Source: CAYJPA01 sp964371945
Lineage (GTDB): Bacteria > Chloroflexota > Chloroflexia > Thermomicrobiales > UBA6265
Reading direction: 5' to 3'
Assembly: GCA_964371945.1 (NCBI GenBank)
Contig: CAYJPA010000075.1
Span: 1-31,110, forward strand
Length of the DNA: 31,110 bases
The translations under genes were made by a program, and so were the position numbers. The notes beneath the pieces are model-generated. The model ran no database searches. It was not told the DNA's origin and saw nothing but the letters and a program-made list of their open reading frames with translations. Below, one piece after another: positions 1 through 7,898 of this stretch. Position 1 is the first letter of the stretch; the number at the start of each line of letters is the position of its first letter.

Positions 1-560
1 CGGCCTACATCCCGACCAACGTCATCTCGATCACCGACGGCCAGATCTTCCTCGAATCCGATCTCTTCTACGCCGGCATCCGGCCGGCCGTGAACGCCGG
101 CATCTCGGTGTCGCGCGTCGGCGGCGCGGCCCAAATCAAGGCGATGCGTCAAGTTGCCGGTCGTTTACGCCTCGACCTTGCCGCGTATCGCTCGCTGGCC
201 GCGTTCGCGCAGTTCGGTTCGGATCTTGATCCCGCGACCAAAGCCCAGCTCGATCGCGGCGCGCGCTTGACCGAGGTTCTCAAACAAGGTCAGTACTCGC
301 CGCTGCCGGTTCACGAAGAAGTGGCCGTGATCTGGGTTGCCACGAATGGATACCTCGATGATGTGTCCGTCGAGCAGGCACGGGAATTCGAAACCGAATT
401 CTTGCAGAACCTGCGAACCGCGCATCCAGATTTGCTGCAGCGGATTGCGTCCGAGCAGGCACTGAGCGACGAACTGATCGCCGCATTGAAGACAGCGGCG
501 GAGAACTTCAAGGCCGGTTCGAAGTTCGCAACGAAGGCAGTCGCGGCTGCCGCACGGTAG
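1..560 (+). CDS. atpA: ATP synthase F1 subunit alpha, C-terminal part (5' end outside window)
   Basis: This is the last ~185 residues of the alpha subunit of F1Fo ATP synthase, the non-catalytic nucleotide-binding subunit of the membrane-attached F1 head. The reading frame is open from base 3, so the gene continues to the left of the window. The visible protein begins AYIPTNVISITDGQIFLES and continues through GIRPAVNAGISVSRVGGAAQ, the very conserved alpha-subunit segment around the catalytic-site arginine (the R of SVSRVGG). The remainder is the helical C-terminal domain. The stop TAG is at 558-560, and atpG follows after 58 bases. The gene order alpha-gamma-beta-epsilon is the standard atp operon order, which confirms the assignment. 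Confidence 0.97.
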   Translation, partial: AYIPTNVISITDGQIFLESDLFYAGIRPAVNAGISVSRVGGAAQIKAMRQVAGRLRLDLAAYRSLAAFAQFGSDLDPATKAQLDRGARLTEVLKQGQYSPLPVHEEVAVIWVATNGYLDDVSVEQAREFETEFLQNLRTAHPDLLQRIASEQALSDELIAALKTAAENFKAGSKFATKAVAAAAR

Positions 561-618
561 GAAATGATGGCGTCGGAGTTCGGTTCGCCGCTTCGCACGC
601 CGCCGGGAGGAACGGATC

Positions 619-1485
619 GTGGCAAGTCCACGTGAAATTCGACGCCGCATACGCAGCGTTCGCAATATTTCCCAGATTACGCGTGCGATGGAGATGGTCT
701 CCGCATCGAAGATGCGGCGTGCCCAGCAGCGCGTGCTCGCCAGCCGTCCCTATGCAGAACGGTTACAGGGCGTGATCGCCGATCTTTCGTCGATGCAGAT
801 CGGCGCGGATGAACTGGCGCGCTTCCCTCTGCTTGAGCAACGTGAGATCAAAAGCGCATCGATCATCGTCATCACGCCGGACAAGGGTCTCACCGGTTCT
901 TTGAACTCCAACATTCTGCGTAGGGCGAGCCGCTACATCCTGAATGAAGCCGGCGTGCCTGTACGCGTGATCGCGGCGGGCAAAAAGGGCCGCGATTTTA
1001 TGATTCGCGGCAAGCAAGATGTGGTTGCGGAGTTCACCGGACTCGGCGACGCCGTTTCCCTCGACGACCTCCGTCCGATCGTGCAGATCGCGATCGAGGA
1101 TTTCATTGCCGGCCGAACAGACGCGGTTTACGTCGTCTTTGCAAAATATGTCAACACGCTGAGCCAGGTGCCCGAGGTCAAGCAGATTCTGCCGATCATA
1201 CGCCCCGAGGGAGCCGGCACGTATACAGACTACATATTCGAACCGAGCCCGGAAGCGGTGCTCGAGGACTTGCTCCCACGCTTCGTCGAGATTCAACTCT
1301 ATCAATCTGTGCTCGAGGCGATCGCGTCAGAGCACTCGGCCCGCATGGTCGCGATGCGCAACGCATCCCAAAACGCAAAGGATCTCGTCAACGATTTGAC
1401 CCTGACCTACAACAAGGCACGCCAGACGCAGATCACGCGCGAAGTTTCGGAGATCGCCGCCGGTGCGGAAGCACTCGGCAAGTAA
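619..1485 (+). CDS. atpG: ATP synthase F1 subunit gamma
   Basis: This is the central-stalk gamma subunit (288 aa, the usual length), which rotates inside the alpha3beta3 head and couples proton flow to catalysis. The N terminus ASPREIRRRIRSVRNISQI followed by TRAMEMVSASKMRRAQ is the family signature for the N-terminal helix. The C terminus also carries the expected helix, with HSARMVAMRNASQNAKDLV and the NKARQTQITREVSEI segment. The start is GTG at 619, supported by GGGAGG at 605-610 with an 8-base spacer. It lies between atpA and atpD. The 113-base gap to atpD is unusual for this operon and is filled by a repeat (see 1497-1595). Confidence 0.97.
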   Translation: MASPREIRRRIRSVRNISQITRAMEMVSASKMRRAQQRVLASRPYAERLQGVIADLSSMQIGADELARFPLLEQREIKSASIIVITPDKGLTGSLNSNILRRASRYILNEAGVPVRVIAAGKKGRDFMIRGKQDVVAEFTGLGDAVSLDDLRPIVQIAIEDFIAGRTDAVYVVFAKYVNTLSQVPEVKQILPIIRPEGAGTYTDYIFEPSPEAVLEDLLPRFVEIQLYQSVLEAIASEHSARMVAMRNASQNAKDLVNDLTLTYNKARQTQITREVSEIAAGAEALGK

Positions 1486-1496
1486 GCAGCCGTGAG

Positions 1497-1595
1497 CTTC
1501 TAGCCTCTAGCCGCTAGAAGACCAGTGAATGTAGAACGAGTTGTCGTCGTTTCGACAGATGTCGCTAGAGGCTAGCGGCTAGAACCTAGAGGCTA
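1497..1595. repeat. Complex TAGCC/TAGAGG repeat between atpG and atpD
   Basis: The left part (1497-1520) is a small palindrome with arms CTTCTAG and CTAGAAG around CCTCTAGCCG. The right part (1565-1595) reads CTAGAGGCTAGCGGCTAG, then AACCTAGAGGCTA. The words CTAGCGGCTAG and TAGAGGCTA on the right are reverse complements of CTAGCCGCTAG and TAGCCTCTA on the left, so the two sides can pair across a ~45-base loop. The last copy places GAGG at 1589-1592, six bases before the atpD ATG, so the repeat apparently also supplies the ribosome-binding site of atpD. Function is unknown; a dispersed intergenic repeat or a translation-controlling hairpin are both possible. Confidence 0.8.
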
Positions 1596-1598
1596 AAG

Positions 1599-3011
1599 AT
1601 GGTTGCCACAGCAACGGGAACAGCAGTCGGCAAGATCGTTCAGGTCATGGGCGCGGTGGTCGACATTTCATTCCCGCCCGATCGACTTCCCGAGATCTAC
1701 AACGCGCTCGAAGTGACCTTCGACGATGGACGGACCCTGATCCTCGAAACGCAGCAGCACCTCGGCAACGACTGGGTGCGTGCGGTCGCGATGAGCTCCA
1801 CCGACGGCCTGCGCCGCGGAATGGATGTTCGCGACATCGGCACAGCAATCGCGGTCCCTGTCGGACCCGAAACGCTGGGACGGATTCTGAACGTGGTTGG
1901 CGAGCCGATCGACGAGCGCGGACCTGTTGGCGCCAAGGCAACCGCCCCGATTCACCGCATTGCCCCTCGTTTCGACGAGCAGTCGACCCAGGTGGAAGTC
2001 TTCGAAACCGGCATCAAGGTCATCGACCTGATCGCCCCCTTCACAAAGGGCGGCAAGACCGGCGTCTTCGGTGGCGCCGGCGTTGGCAAGACGGTCATCA
2101 TCACCGAACTGATTCGCAACATCGCCGCGGTTCACGCCGGGTACTCCGTTTTCTGCGGCGTGGGCGAGCGAACCCGCGAGGGTACCGCGCTCTACAAGGA
2201 AATGACCGATTCCGGCGTTATCGACAAGACGGTCATGGTCTTCGGCCAGATGAACGAGCCGCCGGGAGCGCGCCTCCGCGTTGGGCTGACGGGCCTGACC
2301 ATGGCGGAGTTCTTCCGCGACGAGGGTCGCGACGTTCTCCTCTTCATCGACAACATCTTCCGCTTCGTGCAAGCGGGCTCCGAGGTTTCAGCGCTTCTCG
2401 GCCGCATGCCGAGCGCGGTCGGTTACCAGCCGACGCTGGCGACCGAAATGGGCGCGCTCCAGGAGCGAATTACCTCGACCAAGACCGGTTCGATCACCTC
2501 CGTGCAGGCGATTTACGTGCCCGCCGACGACTACACCGACCCGGCGCCCGCGACGACCTTCGCCCACATCGACGCGACCGTTTCGCTCGAGCGCAGTATC
2601 TCAGAGCGCGGCATCTACCCGGCCGTGGATCCCCTCGCGTCGACCTCCAGAATTCTCGATCCGCTCGTCGTCGGCCAGGAGCATTACAACGTTGCCCGCG
2701 AGGTGCAGCGGGTTCTGCAGCGTTATCGCGACTTGCAGGACATCATAGCGATTCTCGGCATCGAAGAGTTGAGTCCAGACGACCGCCAAACGGTCGACCG
2801 CGCGCGCCGGATCGAGCGCTTCTTCTCGCAGCCGTTCTTCACCGCGGAGCAGTTCACTGGCACGCCCGGCCAGTATGTGCCGCTCGAAGATACGGTGCGT
2901 GGTTTCAAGGAAATACTCGAGGGCAAGCATGACAACCTGCCTGAAGGCGCGTTCATGTACAAGGGCGGAATCGAAATGGTGGTCGCCGCGGCGTCCGGTC
3001 AGGCCGGGTAA
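1599..3011 (+). CDS. atpD: ATP synthase F1 subunit beta
   Basis: This is the catalytic beta subunit of F1 (470 aa), which makes ATP from ADP and phosphate. The Walker A motif GGAGVGKT is at residues 158-165 and the Walker B stretch is DVLLFIDNIFRF. The signature region SALLGRMPSAVGYQPTLATE is intact, as is PATTFAHIDATVSLER around the adenine site. The C-terminal loop that in many species reads DELSEED is here IEELSPDD, a conservative variant. The start ATG is at 1599, preceded by GAGG at 1589-1592 that lies within the intergenic repeat. A 77-base gap separates it from atpC. Confidence 0.98.
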   Translation: MVATATGTAVGKIVQVMGAVVDISFPPDRLPEIYNALEVTFDDGRTLILETQQHLGNDWVRAVAMSSTDGLRRGMDVRDIGTAIAVPVGPETLGRILNVVGEPIDERGPVGAKATAPIHRIAPRFDEQSTQVEVFETGIKVIDLIAPFTKGGKTGVFGGAGVGKTVIITELIRNIAAVHAGYSVFCGVGERTREGTALYKEMTDSGVIDKTVMVFGQMNEPPGARLRVGLTGLTMAEFFRDEGRDVLLFIDNIFRFVQAGSEVSALLGRMPSAVGYQPTLATEMGALQERITSTKTGSITSVQAIYVPADDYTDPAPATTFAHIDATVSLERSISERGIYPAVDPLASTSRILDPLVVGQEHYNVAREVQRVLQRYRDLQDIIAILGIEELSPDDRQTVDRARRIERFFSQPFFTAEQFTGTPGQYVPLEDTVRGFKEILEGKHDNLPEGAFMYKGGIEMVVAAASGQAG

Positions 3012-3088
3012 TCAACGCGAGGCGCCGGATGCGGCCGCCGCACCCATTCAAGCGGACCGCGGCCGTATCGCGATAAGAGGGGGCCACG

Positions 3089-3544
3089 ATGGCAAAGCTC
3101 ACAGTTGAGATCGTGACCGGCGAGCGGCTCGTATTCACGGAAACCGGCGTCGACATGGTGATCGCGCCAGGCTCCGACGGCACACTCGGGATTCTTCCGC
3201 ACCATGCGCCGCTGATCACGACATTGGCCCAAGGCGAGCTGCGCGTGAAGAAGGGCGACACCGAGCAATCGCTCGTTGTCTTCGGCGGGTTCATGGAGGT
3301 CACACCGAGCAAGGTGATCGTCCTGGCCGACTCCGCGGAGCGGGCCGAGGAGATCGATGTCGCTCGAGCCGAGGCCGCGCGTCGTCGCGCCGAAGAAACG
3401 ATCGCCGCACGTGCCGGCGAGTTGGACCTGGCCAAGGCAGAGCTTTCGCTTCGACGAGCAGCGATTAGGCTCCAGGTTGGGCAACGGCGGCGATCACGCC
3501 GAGGCGGACCAGGACTGGGCACCGGTGCGGATAACGAGCTATAG
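3089..3544 (+). CDS. atpC: ATP synthase F1 subunit epsilon
   Basis: This is the epsilon subunit (151 aa) of the central stalk, which links gamma to the c-ring and can inhibit ATP hydrolysis. The N-terminal beta-sandwich is clear: KLTVEIVTGERLVF, then APGSDGTLGILPHHAPLIT (the GxLGILPxHAPL family signature), and VVFGGFMEVTPSKVIVLAD. The two C-terminal helices follow (AEEIDVARAEAARRRAEE and ELDLAKAELSLRRAAIRL). The last ~20 residues are Arg/Gly-rich (QRRRSRRGGPG), slightly longer than usual. The start ATG has a purine-rich AGAGGGGG just upstream. It is the last gene of the atp operon; no convincing intrinsic terminator follows it. Confidence 0.95.
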   Translation: MAKLTVEIVTGERLVFTETGVDMVIAPGSDGTLGILPHHAPLITTLAQGELRVKKGDTEQSLVVFGGFMEVTPSKVIVLADSAERAEEIDVARAEAARRRAEETIAARAGELDLAKAELSLRRAAIRLQVGQRRRSRRGGPGLGTGADNEL

Positions 3545-3653
3545 TCTGGGGAGCCCGTCACGACTGTTTCCCGTTGGTATCGTCCCGCAAACTGGGGAGC
3601 AGTGCATCTTGCACGGGTGACGTTAGGCGAGCTTCGACGACCCGGAGTTGTCA

Positions 3654-5009
3654 ATGGTGTCGAGTGTCGAATCGACCACGATGTTACCCCCCGTCTTGGA
3701 CCGGCCGCTTGGTCGATTGCTCGAGATCGACGGTGGTCGCCCACTCCGGGGTGAGGTGACGATTGGCGGCGCGAAAAACGCCGCCTTGCCAATTCTCGCG
3801 GCGACCCTGCTGACTGCCGAAGAATGCATCATTAACAATGTCCCTGACCTCTCAGATGTCCGCACGATGATTGAGCTTATTCGCTCGCTTGGAGCGGAGA
3901 TCAGTTTCGACGAAAAGCGGCATCGCGTTCGTGTTCATGCGTCCACCATCTCATCCACGGCCCCAAGTCCCGGTCTCGTCGGATCCATGCGGGCGTCGTT
4001 CTTGATTGCCGGTCCCTTGCTCGGGCGGGTTGGTGAAGTCACCGTTTCCACGCCGGGTGGCTGTCAGCTTGGGGCCCGCCCAGTCGATGTCGATGTTCGC
4101 GGCTTCCGCAAGATGAATGCGGAAGTCGAGGCATCGGATCAAACCATCATTGCCAAAGCCGCGCGTTTGACCGGCACCCGCATTTATATGGACTACCCCA
4201 GTCACACTGGAACCGAAAACTTGCTCATGGCGGCCGTGCTCGCGTACGGCGAGACAACGATCGTCAACGCCTCGTGTGAGCCCGAGATCATCGCGCTCGG
4301 TTCGATGTTGACCCGAATGGGCGCCAGGATTTCGGGCCTCGGATCACCAATGATCGTGATCGAGGGAGTCGACCGGCTTCGTGGCGCGTCTGAGACAGTG
4401 CTGCCGGATAGGCTCGAAGCGGGTTGCTACGCGATCGGTTCCGTGATCACCAACGGCGAAGTCACGCTGCGCCGGGTCCGCCAGCACGACATGATTCCGT
4501 TGACCGAGAAGCTGGTCGAAGCCGGCGCTCAGATTTGGTATAGCGAAGACAACATGCTCGTCCGCGCCAAAGGACGGCTGACTGCAGTCGAGCTCCAGAC
4601 CCTGCCGTTTCCCGGCTTCCCGACCGACTTGCAAGCACCGTTCGCGGTATTGATGACACAGGCAAATGGGGTCTCGCGCATTCACGAGCGTGTCTTCGAG
4701 GACCGCCTGCGCTATACGGATCAATTAGTTGCCATGGGTGCGCGCGTTCATGTCGACAAATATGCCGCTGACAAATATGGAACCAGGGCTGAGATCATCG
4801 GCCCGACTAAACTCGTCGGCGCCCACGTTCGTGCGTTGGATATTCGAGCGGGAGCGGGTATGGTTCTTGCCGGCCTCGTGGCAGAAGGCAAGACCGCAAT
4901 CTCTGATGTTCACCATATTGATCGCGGTTACGAGGGTCTCGTGCGCAAGTTGCGCGAGTTGGGCGCTCAGATCACTGAAACGAAGAGCGCACCACGACGT
5001 GCGGTTTGA
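3654..5009 (+). CDS. murA: UDP-N-acetylglucosamine 1-carboxyvinyltransferase
   Basis: MurA transfers enolpyruvyl from PEP to UDP-GlcNAc, the first committed step of peptidoglycan synthesis in the cytoplasm. The protein (451 aa) starts its fold with LEIDGGRPLRGEVTIGGAKN, which holds the conserved catalytic-site lysine in GGAKNA. The PEP-binding cysteine is present in PGGCQLGARPVD, at residue 137. This is the residue alkylated by fosfomycin, so the enzyme is expected to be of the sensitive type. SHTGTENLLMAA and TDLQAPF are also conserved. A TTG at 3648 is in frame, but ATG 3654 is chosen because GGAG (3644-3647) lies six bases before it. It follows atpC by ~110 bases with no clear terminator, so it may be read partly from the atp operon. 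Confidence 0.96.
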   Translation: MVSSVESTTMLPPVLDRPLGRLLEIDGGRPLRGEVTIGGAKNAALPILAATLLTAEECIINNVPDLSDVRTMIELIRSLGAEISFDEKRHRVRVHASTISSTAPSPGLVGSMRASFLIAGPLLGRVGEVTVSTPGGCQLGARPVDVDVRGFRKMNAEVEASDQTIIAKAARLTGTRIYMDYPSHTGTENLLMAAVLAYGETTIVNASCEPEIIALGSMLTRMGARISGLGSPMIVIEGVDRLRGASETVLPDRLEAGCYAIGSVITNGEVTLRRVRQHDMIPLTEKLVEAGAQIWYSEDNMLVRAKGRLTAVELQTLPFPGFPTDLQAPFAVLMTQANGVSRIHERVFEDRLRYTDQLVAMGARVHVDKYAADKYGTRAEIIGPTKLVGAHVRALDIRAGAGMVLAGLVAEGKTAISDVHHIDRGYEGLVRKLRELGAQITETKSAPRRAV

Positions 5010-5096
5010 GAGCCTAGAACCGCAATGCAGCCTTTCGAAGCATCAACCGCCCTTCCCATCCATCATCGGCAGGGCGCCGTAGGTCAGGAGACAATC

Positions 5097-5483
5097 GTGC
5101 CCTCACGGATCCTCATCGTCGACGACGAACCAGCCGTGGCCGACCTGATCGAAGCAGTTTTGGTTGGCGAGGGTTACACCGTGGCAATCGCCCGCGACGG
5201 CGCTCAAGGGTTGCTCCTTGCACGCGATTGGCGGCCCGATCTCATTCTCATGGATGTGATGCTTCCCGGTGTCGACGGCGGCACCGCCATTCGGCGGCTC
5301 AAGAGCGATCCTGAGACCGCGGAGATCCCGATCGTCGCGATGTCCGCCGGCCGCACAATTCGCCGCCAGTCCGATGAGCTCTCGGAGGCGGACGCGGCAT
5401 TGGCAAAGCCATTCGATATCGACGCCTTGCTCGCGCAGGTCGAGTTCCACCTCTCCCGCCGCCGGCCCGACAGCGGTACTTGA
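5097..5483 (+). CDS. Receiver-only response regulator
   Basis: This is a single-domain CheY-like receiver (128 aa) with no output domain. The phosphorylation site is all there: acidic pair D9-D10 (ILIVDDEP), phospho-acceptor D53 (LILMDVMLPGVDGG), switch serine S83 (VAMSAG) and K104 (LAKPF). The start GTG 5097 follows AGGAG (5086-5090) with a six-base spacer; the frame is open further upstream (from 5025), but without such a site. No histidine kinase is nearby, so the partner is unknown. The stop at 5481-5483 lies only 10 bases before the proposed start of the glycosyltransferase gene, so the two are probably co-transcribed. Confidence 0.9.
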   Translation: MPSRILIVDDEPAVADLIEAVLVGEGYTVAIARDGAQGLLLARDWRPDLILMDVMLPGVDGGTAIRRLKSDPETAEIPIVAMSAGRTIRRQSDELSEADAALAKPFDIDALLAQVEFHLSRRRPDSGT

Positions 5484-5493
5484 CGCGGGTATT

Positions 5494-6240
5494 GTGTCCA
5501 ACCTTCATCTTGACCAGGAAGAGCATCCACGGGTCACGGTGGTCGTGCCCACCTTTAATGAGCGTGAAAATTTACAGGCGCTTATCCCCCGCATCCTCGA
5601 GCTCGGGTCGAACTTCTCAATCGTCGTGGTGGACGACAATTCGCCGGATGGAACCGGCCATGTGGCGGACACGTTTGCGCTGCAGCATCCGGGCCGTGTT
5701 CAAGTCATTCACCGCACAAGCAAGCAAGGAATCGGGCGCGCATATGTGGCGGGCTTTGGGCACGCCCTGTCCGGAAACGCAGAGCTCATAGCTCAAATGG
5801 ACGCTGACTTGTCGCACGATCCAAACGACCTGGGGCGAATGGTCGCGTCGATTGGCGATGCCGAACTGGTTCTTGGTTCTCGCTATGTACCCACTGGCAC
5901 AACACTCGGGTGGCCCGCCCATCGCAGGCTGATCTCCCGGTTCGGCGGGATCTACGCCCGCCTTGTGTTAGGCGTACCGATCGCGGATCTCACTGGAGGT
6001 TTCAAGATATATCGCCGGCGGACCCTGGAGAATCTTGGACTCGATCTGATTCATTCGGATGGCTACGTCTTTCAAATCGAAACGACCTACCGCGCGTTAA
6101 GGCGCGGTAATAAGGTCGTTGAAATGCCGATCACCTTCAGCGATCGCGTCGCCGGAAAGTCCAAGCTCTCGCGCTTCATCGTGCTCGAAGCGATCGTGGT
6201 TGTTTGGCGATTGAGGTTCGATCGATCTATCAGGCGGTGA
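5494..6240 (+). CDS. Polyprenol-phosphate mannosyltransferase (family 2 glycosyltransferase)
   Basis: This is a GT-A fold family 2 glycosyltransferase (248 aa) of the dolichol/polyprenol-phosphate mannose synthase type, which moves a sugar from GDP-mannose to a polyprenyl phosphate carrier at the cytoplasmic membrane. Visible motifs are VVVPTFNERENL, VVDDNSPDGT (47-54, nucleotide binding), DADLSHDP (103-110, metal-binding DxD region), VLGSRYVPTG and DLTGGFKIYRR. There are no C-terminal membrane helices, so it resembles the soluble catalytic domain of actinobacterial Ppm1. The GTG at 5494 is the start that keeps the whole domain and follows the preceding gene's stop; its Shine-Dalgarno site is weak, so the exact start is uncertain. 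The mannosyl lipid would feed glycosylation of wall polymers or surface proteins. Confidence 0.88.
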   Translation: MSNLHLDQEEHPRVTVVVPTFNERENLQALIPRILELGSNFSIVVVDDNSPDGTGHVADTFALQHPGRVQVIHRTSKQGIGRAYVAGFGHALSGNAELIAQMDADLSHDPNDLGRMVASIGDAELVLGSRYVPTGTTLGWPAHRRLISRFGGIYARLVLGVPIADLTGGFKIYRRRTLENLGLDLIHSDGYVFQIETTYRALRRGNKVVEMPITFSDRVAGKSKLSRFIVLEAIVVVWRLRFDRSIRR

Positions 6241-6295
6241 CCGCGAGGCGTTGTACGGATGAATGGACATTCGATACGATGCGGGGAGTTGTTGG

Positions 6296-7567
6296 ATGAG
6301 TCAACGCCGGCCGGTCGATTCGATGACGCTCGCCGAGGCCCGCTATCTTTCCCTTCGCGCCCAGCATCTCGAACATGGAGAACGGCGACCGCGACGCAAA
6401 CCCGCAAAATCCAAGCTGCTCGAAGTCATCCACGACGCCGGCTGCCTTCAACTGGATTCGATCAGTGTTGTTTCTCGCGCTCACGAAACGTCGATGTGGA
6501 GCCGGGTTGGGAACTTCAACACGGCGGATCTCAACGCACTCCATCATCCAGACATCGAGCTCATCGAGTACTGGGCGCATGCGGCTTCGTTGCTGCCCGT
6601 CGCGTTTTTCCCCTACTTCAGGCGTCAAATGGACAAATATGCCCACCCGGTCGAGAACGGTTGGGGACGATGGGGAATCGAGAATCAGTCAATCACAACT
6701 GAGGTTCTGGCAACGATCGAAAAACTCGGCCCAGTTTCCACGCGCGCATTCGAGCGCCCGGAAGAGCACGAGCGAACGCCCTGGGCTTGGTTCGGCGGAA
6801 AGCCGGCGAAACAAGCTCTCGACTACCTGTGGACGATCGGGGAGCTTGTCGTCCACCGGCGTGTGGGATTCGAGCGCGTCTATGAATTAACGGATCGGGC
6901 GTTCCCCGGCATCAGGAACAATCCGCTTCCGGACGTCGAAGAAGAGGCGCGCTTTTTTACGGAGCGAGCGCTTCGAGCGATCGGGATCGGAACGGCGGCT
7001 TGGATCGCAGACTACTTCCGCGCGGGCACCAGCCGGTATGTGACAGTGGCAGGCGCGACCAGTTGTCTCGAATCACTTGAACGTGAAGGACGAGCAATTC
7101 GGGTCGCTTTGGACGGACAAAAGGGCGATGCTTGGCTCGATGCCGCATTCGTGCCGGCGCTTGCGTCATTCCGATCCGGCAGCGTCCGTCCGACCACTAA
7201 CACGCTGCTCTCACCCTTCGACAATTTGATGTGGCGACGGGATCGAGCGCTGGCATTATTTGGAATGGATTATCGGCTTGAAAGCTATACGCCCGAACCG
7301 AAGCGGATTTACGGCTATTACTCATTGCCGATTTTGATCGCGGGCAAGCTTGTCGGTCGTCTCGATCCGCGCTACCGGCGTAAGGAACGGTTGCTCTCAG
7401 TGCAAGCCCTCCATCTCGAAGCGGGCGTTCGCCCGACGGCCGGTCTGGCAAAGGCGACCGCCAACGTTCTGCGTGCCTTCACGGACTTCCTCGGCGGCGG
7501 CAGAATAGAAGTACTGGCGGCCTATCCAGAGCCGTTTCTGCCGATGCTCCAGCGCAACCTGATGTGA
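6296..7567 (+). CDS. YcaQ/AlkZ-family DNA glycosylase (winged-helix)
   Basis: This is a winged-helix DNA-binding protein (423 aa) of the HTH_42 family, whose characterised members (E. coli YcaQ, Streptomyces AlkZ) are DNA glycosylases that unhook interstrand crosslinks or bulky adducts. The catalytic loop is recognisable as LQLDSISVVSRAHETSMWSR; Q52-L-D54 fits the QxD motif of the YcaQ-like branch rather than the QxQ motif of AlkZ. Further family features are AHAASLLPVAFFPYFR, the GPVSTRAF winged-helix region, and LLSPFDNLMWRRDR. The start ATG 6296 has GGGGAG (6283-6288) seven bases upstream; an in-frame ATG at 6263 lacks such a site. It is preceded by the glycosyltransferase with a 55-base gap and probably forms its own translation unit. 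Confidence 0.88.
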   Translation: MSQRRPVDSMTLAEARYLSLRAQHLEHGERRPRRKPAKSKLLEVIHDAGCLQLDSISVVSRAHETSMWSRVGNFNTADLNALHHPDIELIEYWAHAASLLPVAFFPYFRRQMDKYAHPVENGWGRWGIENQSITTEVLATIEKLGPVSTRAFERPEEHERTPWAWFGGKPAKQALDYLWTIGELVVHRRVGFERVYELTDRAFPGIRNNPLPDVEEEARFFTERALRAIGIGTAAWIADYFRAGTSRYVTVAGATSCLESLEREGRAIRVALDGQKGDAWLDAAFVPALASFRSGSVRPTTNTLLSPFDNLMWRRDRALALFGMDYRLESYTPEPKRIYGYYSLPILIAGKLVGRLDPRYRRKERLLSVQALHLEAGVRPTAGLAKATANVLRAFTDFLGGGRIEVLAAYPEPFLPMLQRNLM

Positions 7568-7673
7568 ATCCGAATCGATCAGTGTACGACCATACTGTAT
7601 CTCTGCTCCGAGGCAATGTGATCAGCGTGCAATACTGAATGCAATAAGTAGGCGCTGTTCGGTTTGCGAATTT

Positions 7674-7702
7674 AGGTTGCTCCAACTGTTGACCAACCTT
7701 TT
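7674..7702 (+). terminator. Weak hairpin after the YcaQ-family gene
   Basis: AGGTTG (7674-7679) can pair with CAACCT (7694-7699) across a 14-base loop and is followed by a short T run. It lies ~105 bases after the stop codon. The stem is short, so this is only a possible terminator. Confidence 0.3.
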
Positions 7703-7730
7703 CCCATCTTAGGTCGCGTTGCCGCCTTGC

Positions 7731-7760
7731 TTGACTCCAGATTTAGCTGCCTCGTATCAT
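7731..7760 (+). promoter_or_regulatory. Sigma70-like promoter upstream of rny
   Basis: TTGACT (7731-7736) and TATCAT (7755-7760) are separated by 18 bases, close to the housekeeping consensus. Transcription would begin near 7767, leaving a leader of ~130 bases before the rny ATG. The rest of the 331-base gap between 7567 and 7899 holds a weak hairpin (7674-7702) and a possible 29-codon ORF (7767-7856); nothing else was recognised. Confidence 0.65.
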
Positions 7761-7766
7761 GGAGCG

Positions 7767-7856
7767 ATGAACGACCGTGGGGAGCGCTTTCTTGTCGCTT
7801 TGCACAATGATGTGCCATTCCAAGAGAGCCCACGCTCGTGTCACCTTAACAATTGA
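7767..7856 (+). CDS. Possible leaderless 29-aa upstream ORF before rny
   Basis: An ATG lies six bases after the -10 box of the rny promoter, exactly where the transcript should begin, so it would be read as a leaderless message. It runs for 29 codons (MNDRGERFLVALHNDVPFQE, then SPRSCHLNN) and stops 42 bases before rny. No family is recognised. It may be a regulatory leader peptide, a remnant, or chance; the only evidence is its position. Confidence 0.3.
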   Translation: MNDRGERFLVALHNDVPFQESPRSCHLNN

Positions 7857-7898
7857 CGGCCCCCCGGCTCGGGGAAGCAATAAGGTAGGAGCAACTTC

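Noticed and set aside
3546..3600. Direct repeat CTGGGGAGC between atpC and murA
   Set aside because: Only nine bases, two copies, and no associated structure; could be chance.
2953..3792. 279-codon minus-strand frame over atpC
   Set aside because: Covers atpC and the start of murA in antisense; Ser/Arg/Pro-rich and no recognisable domain.
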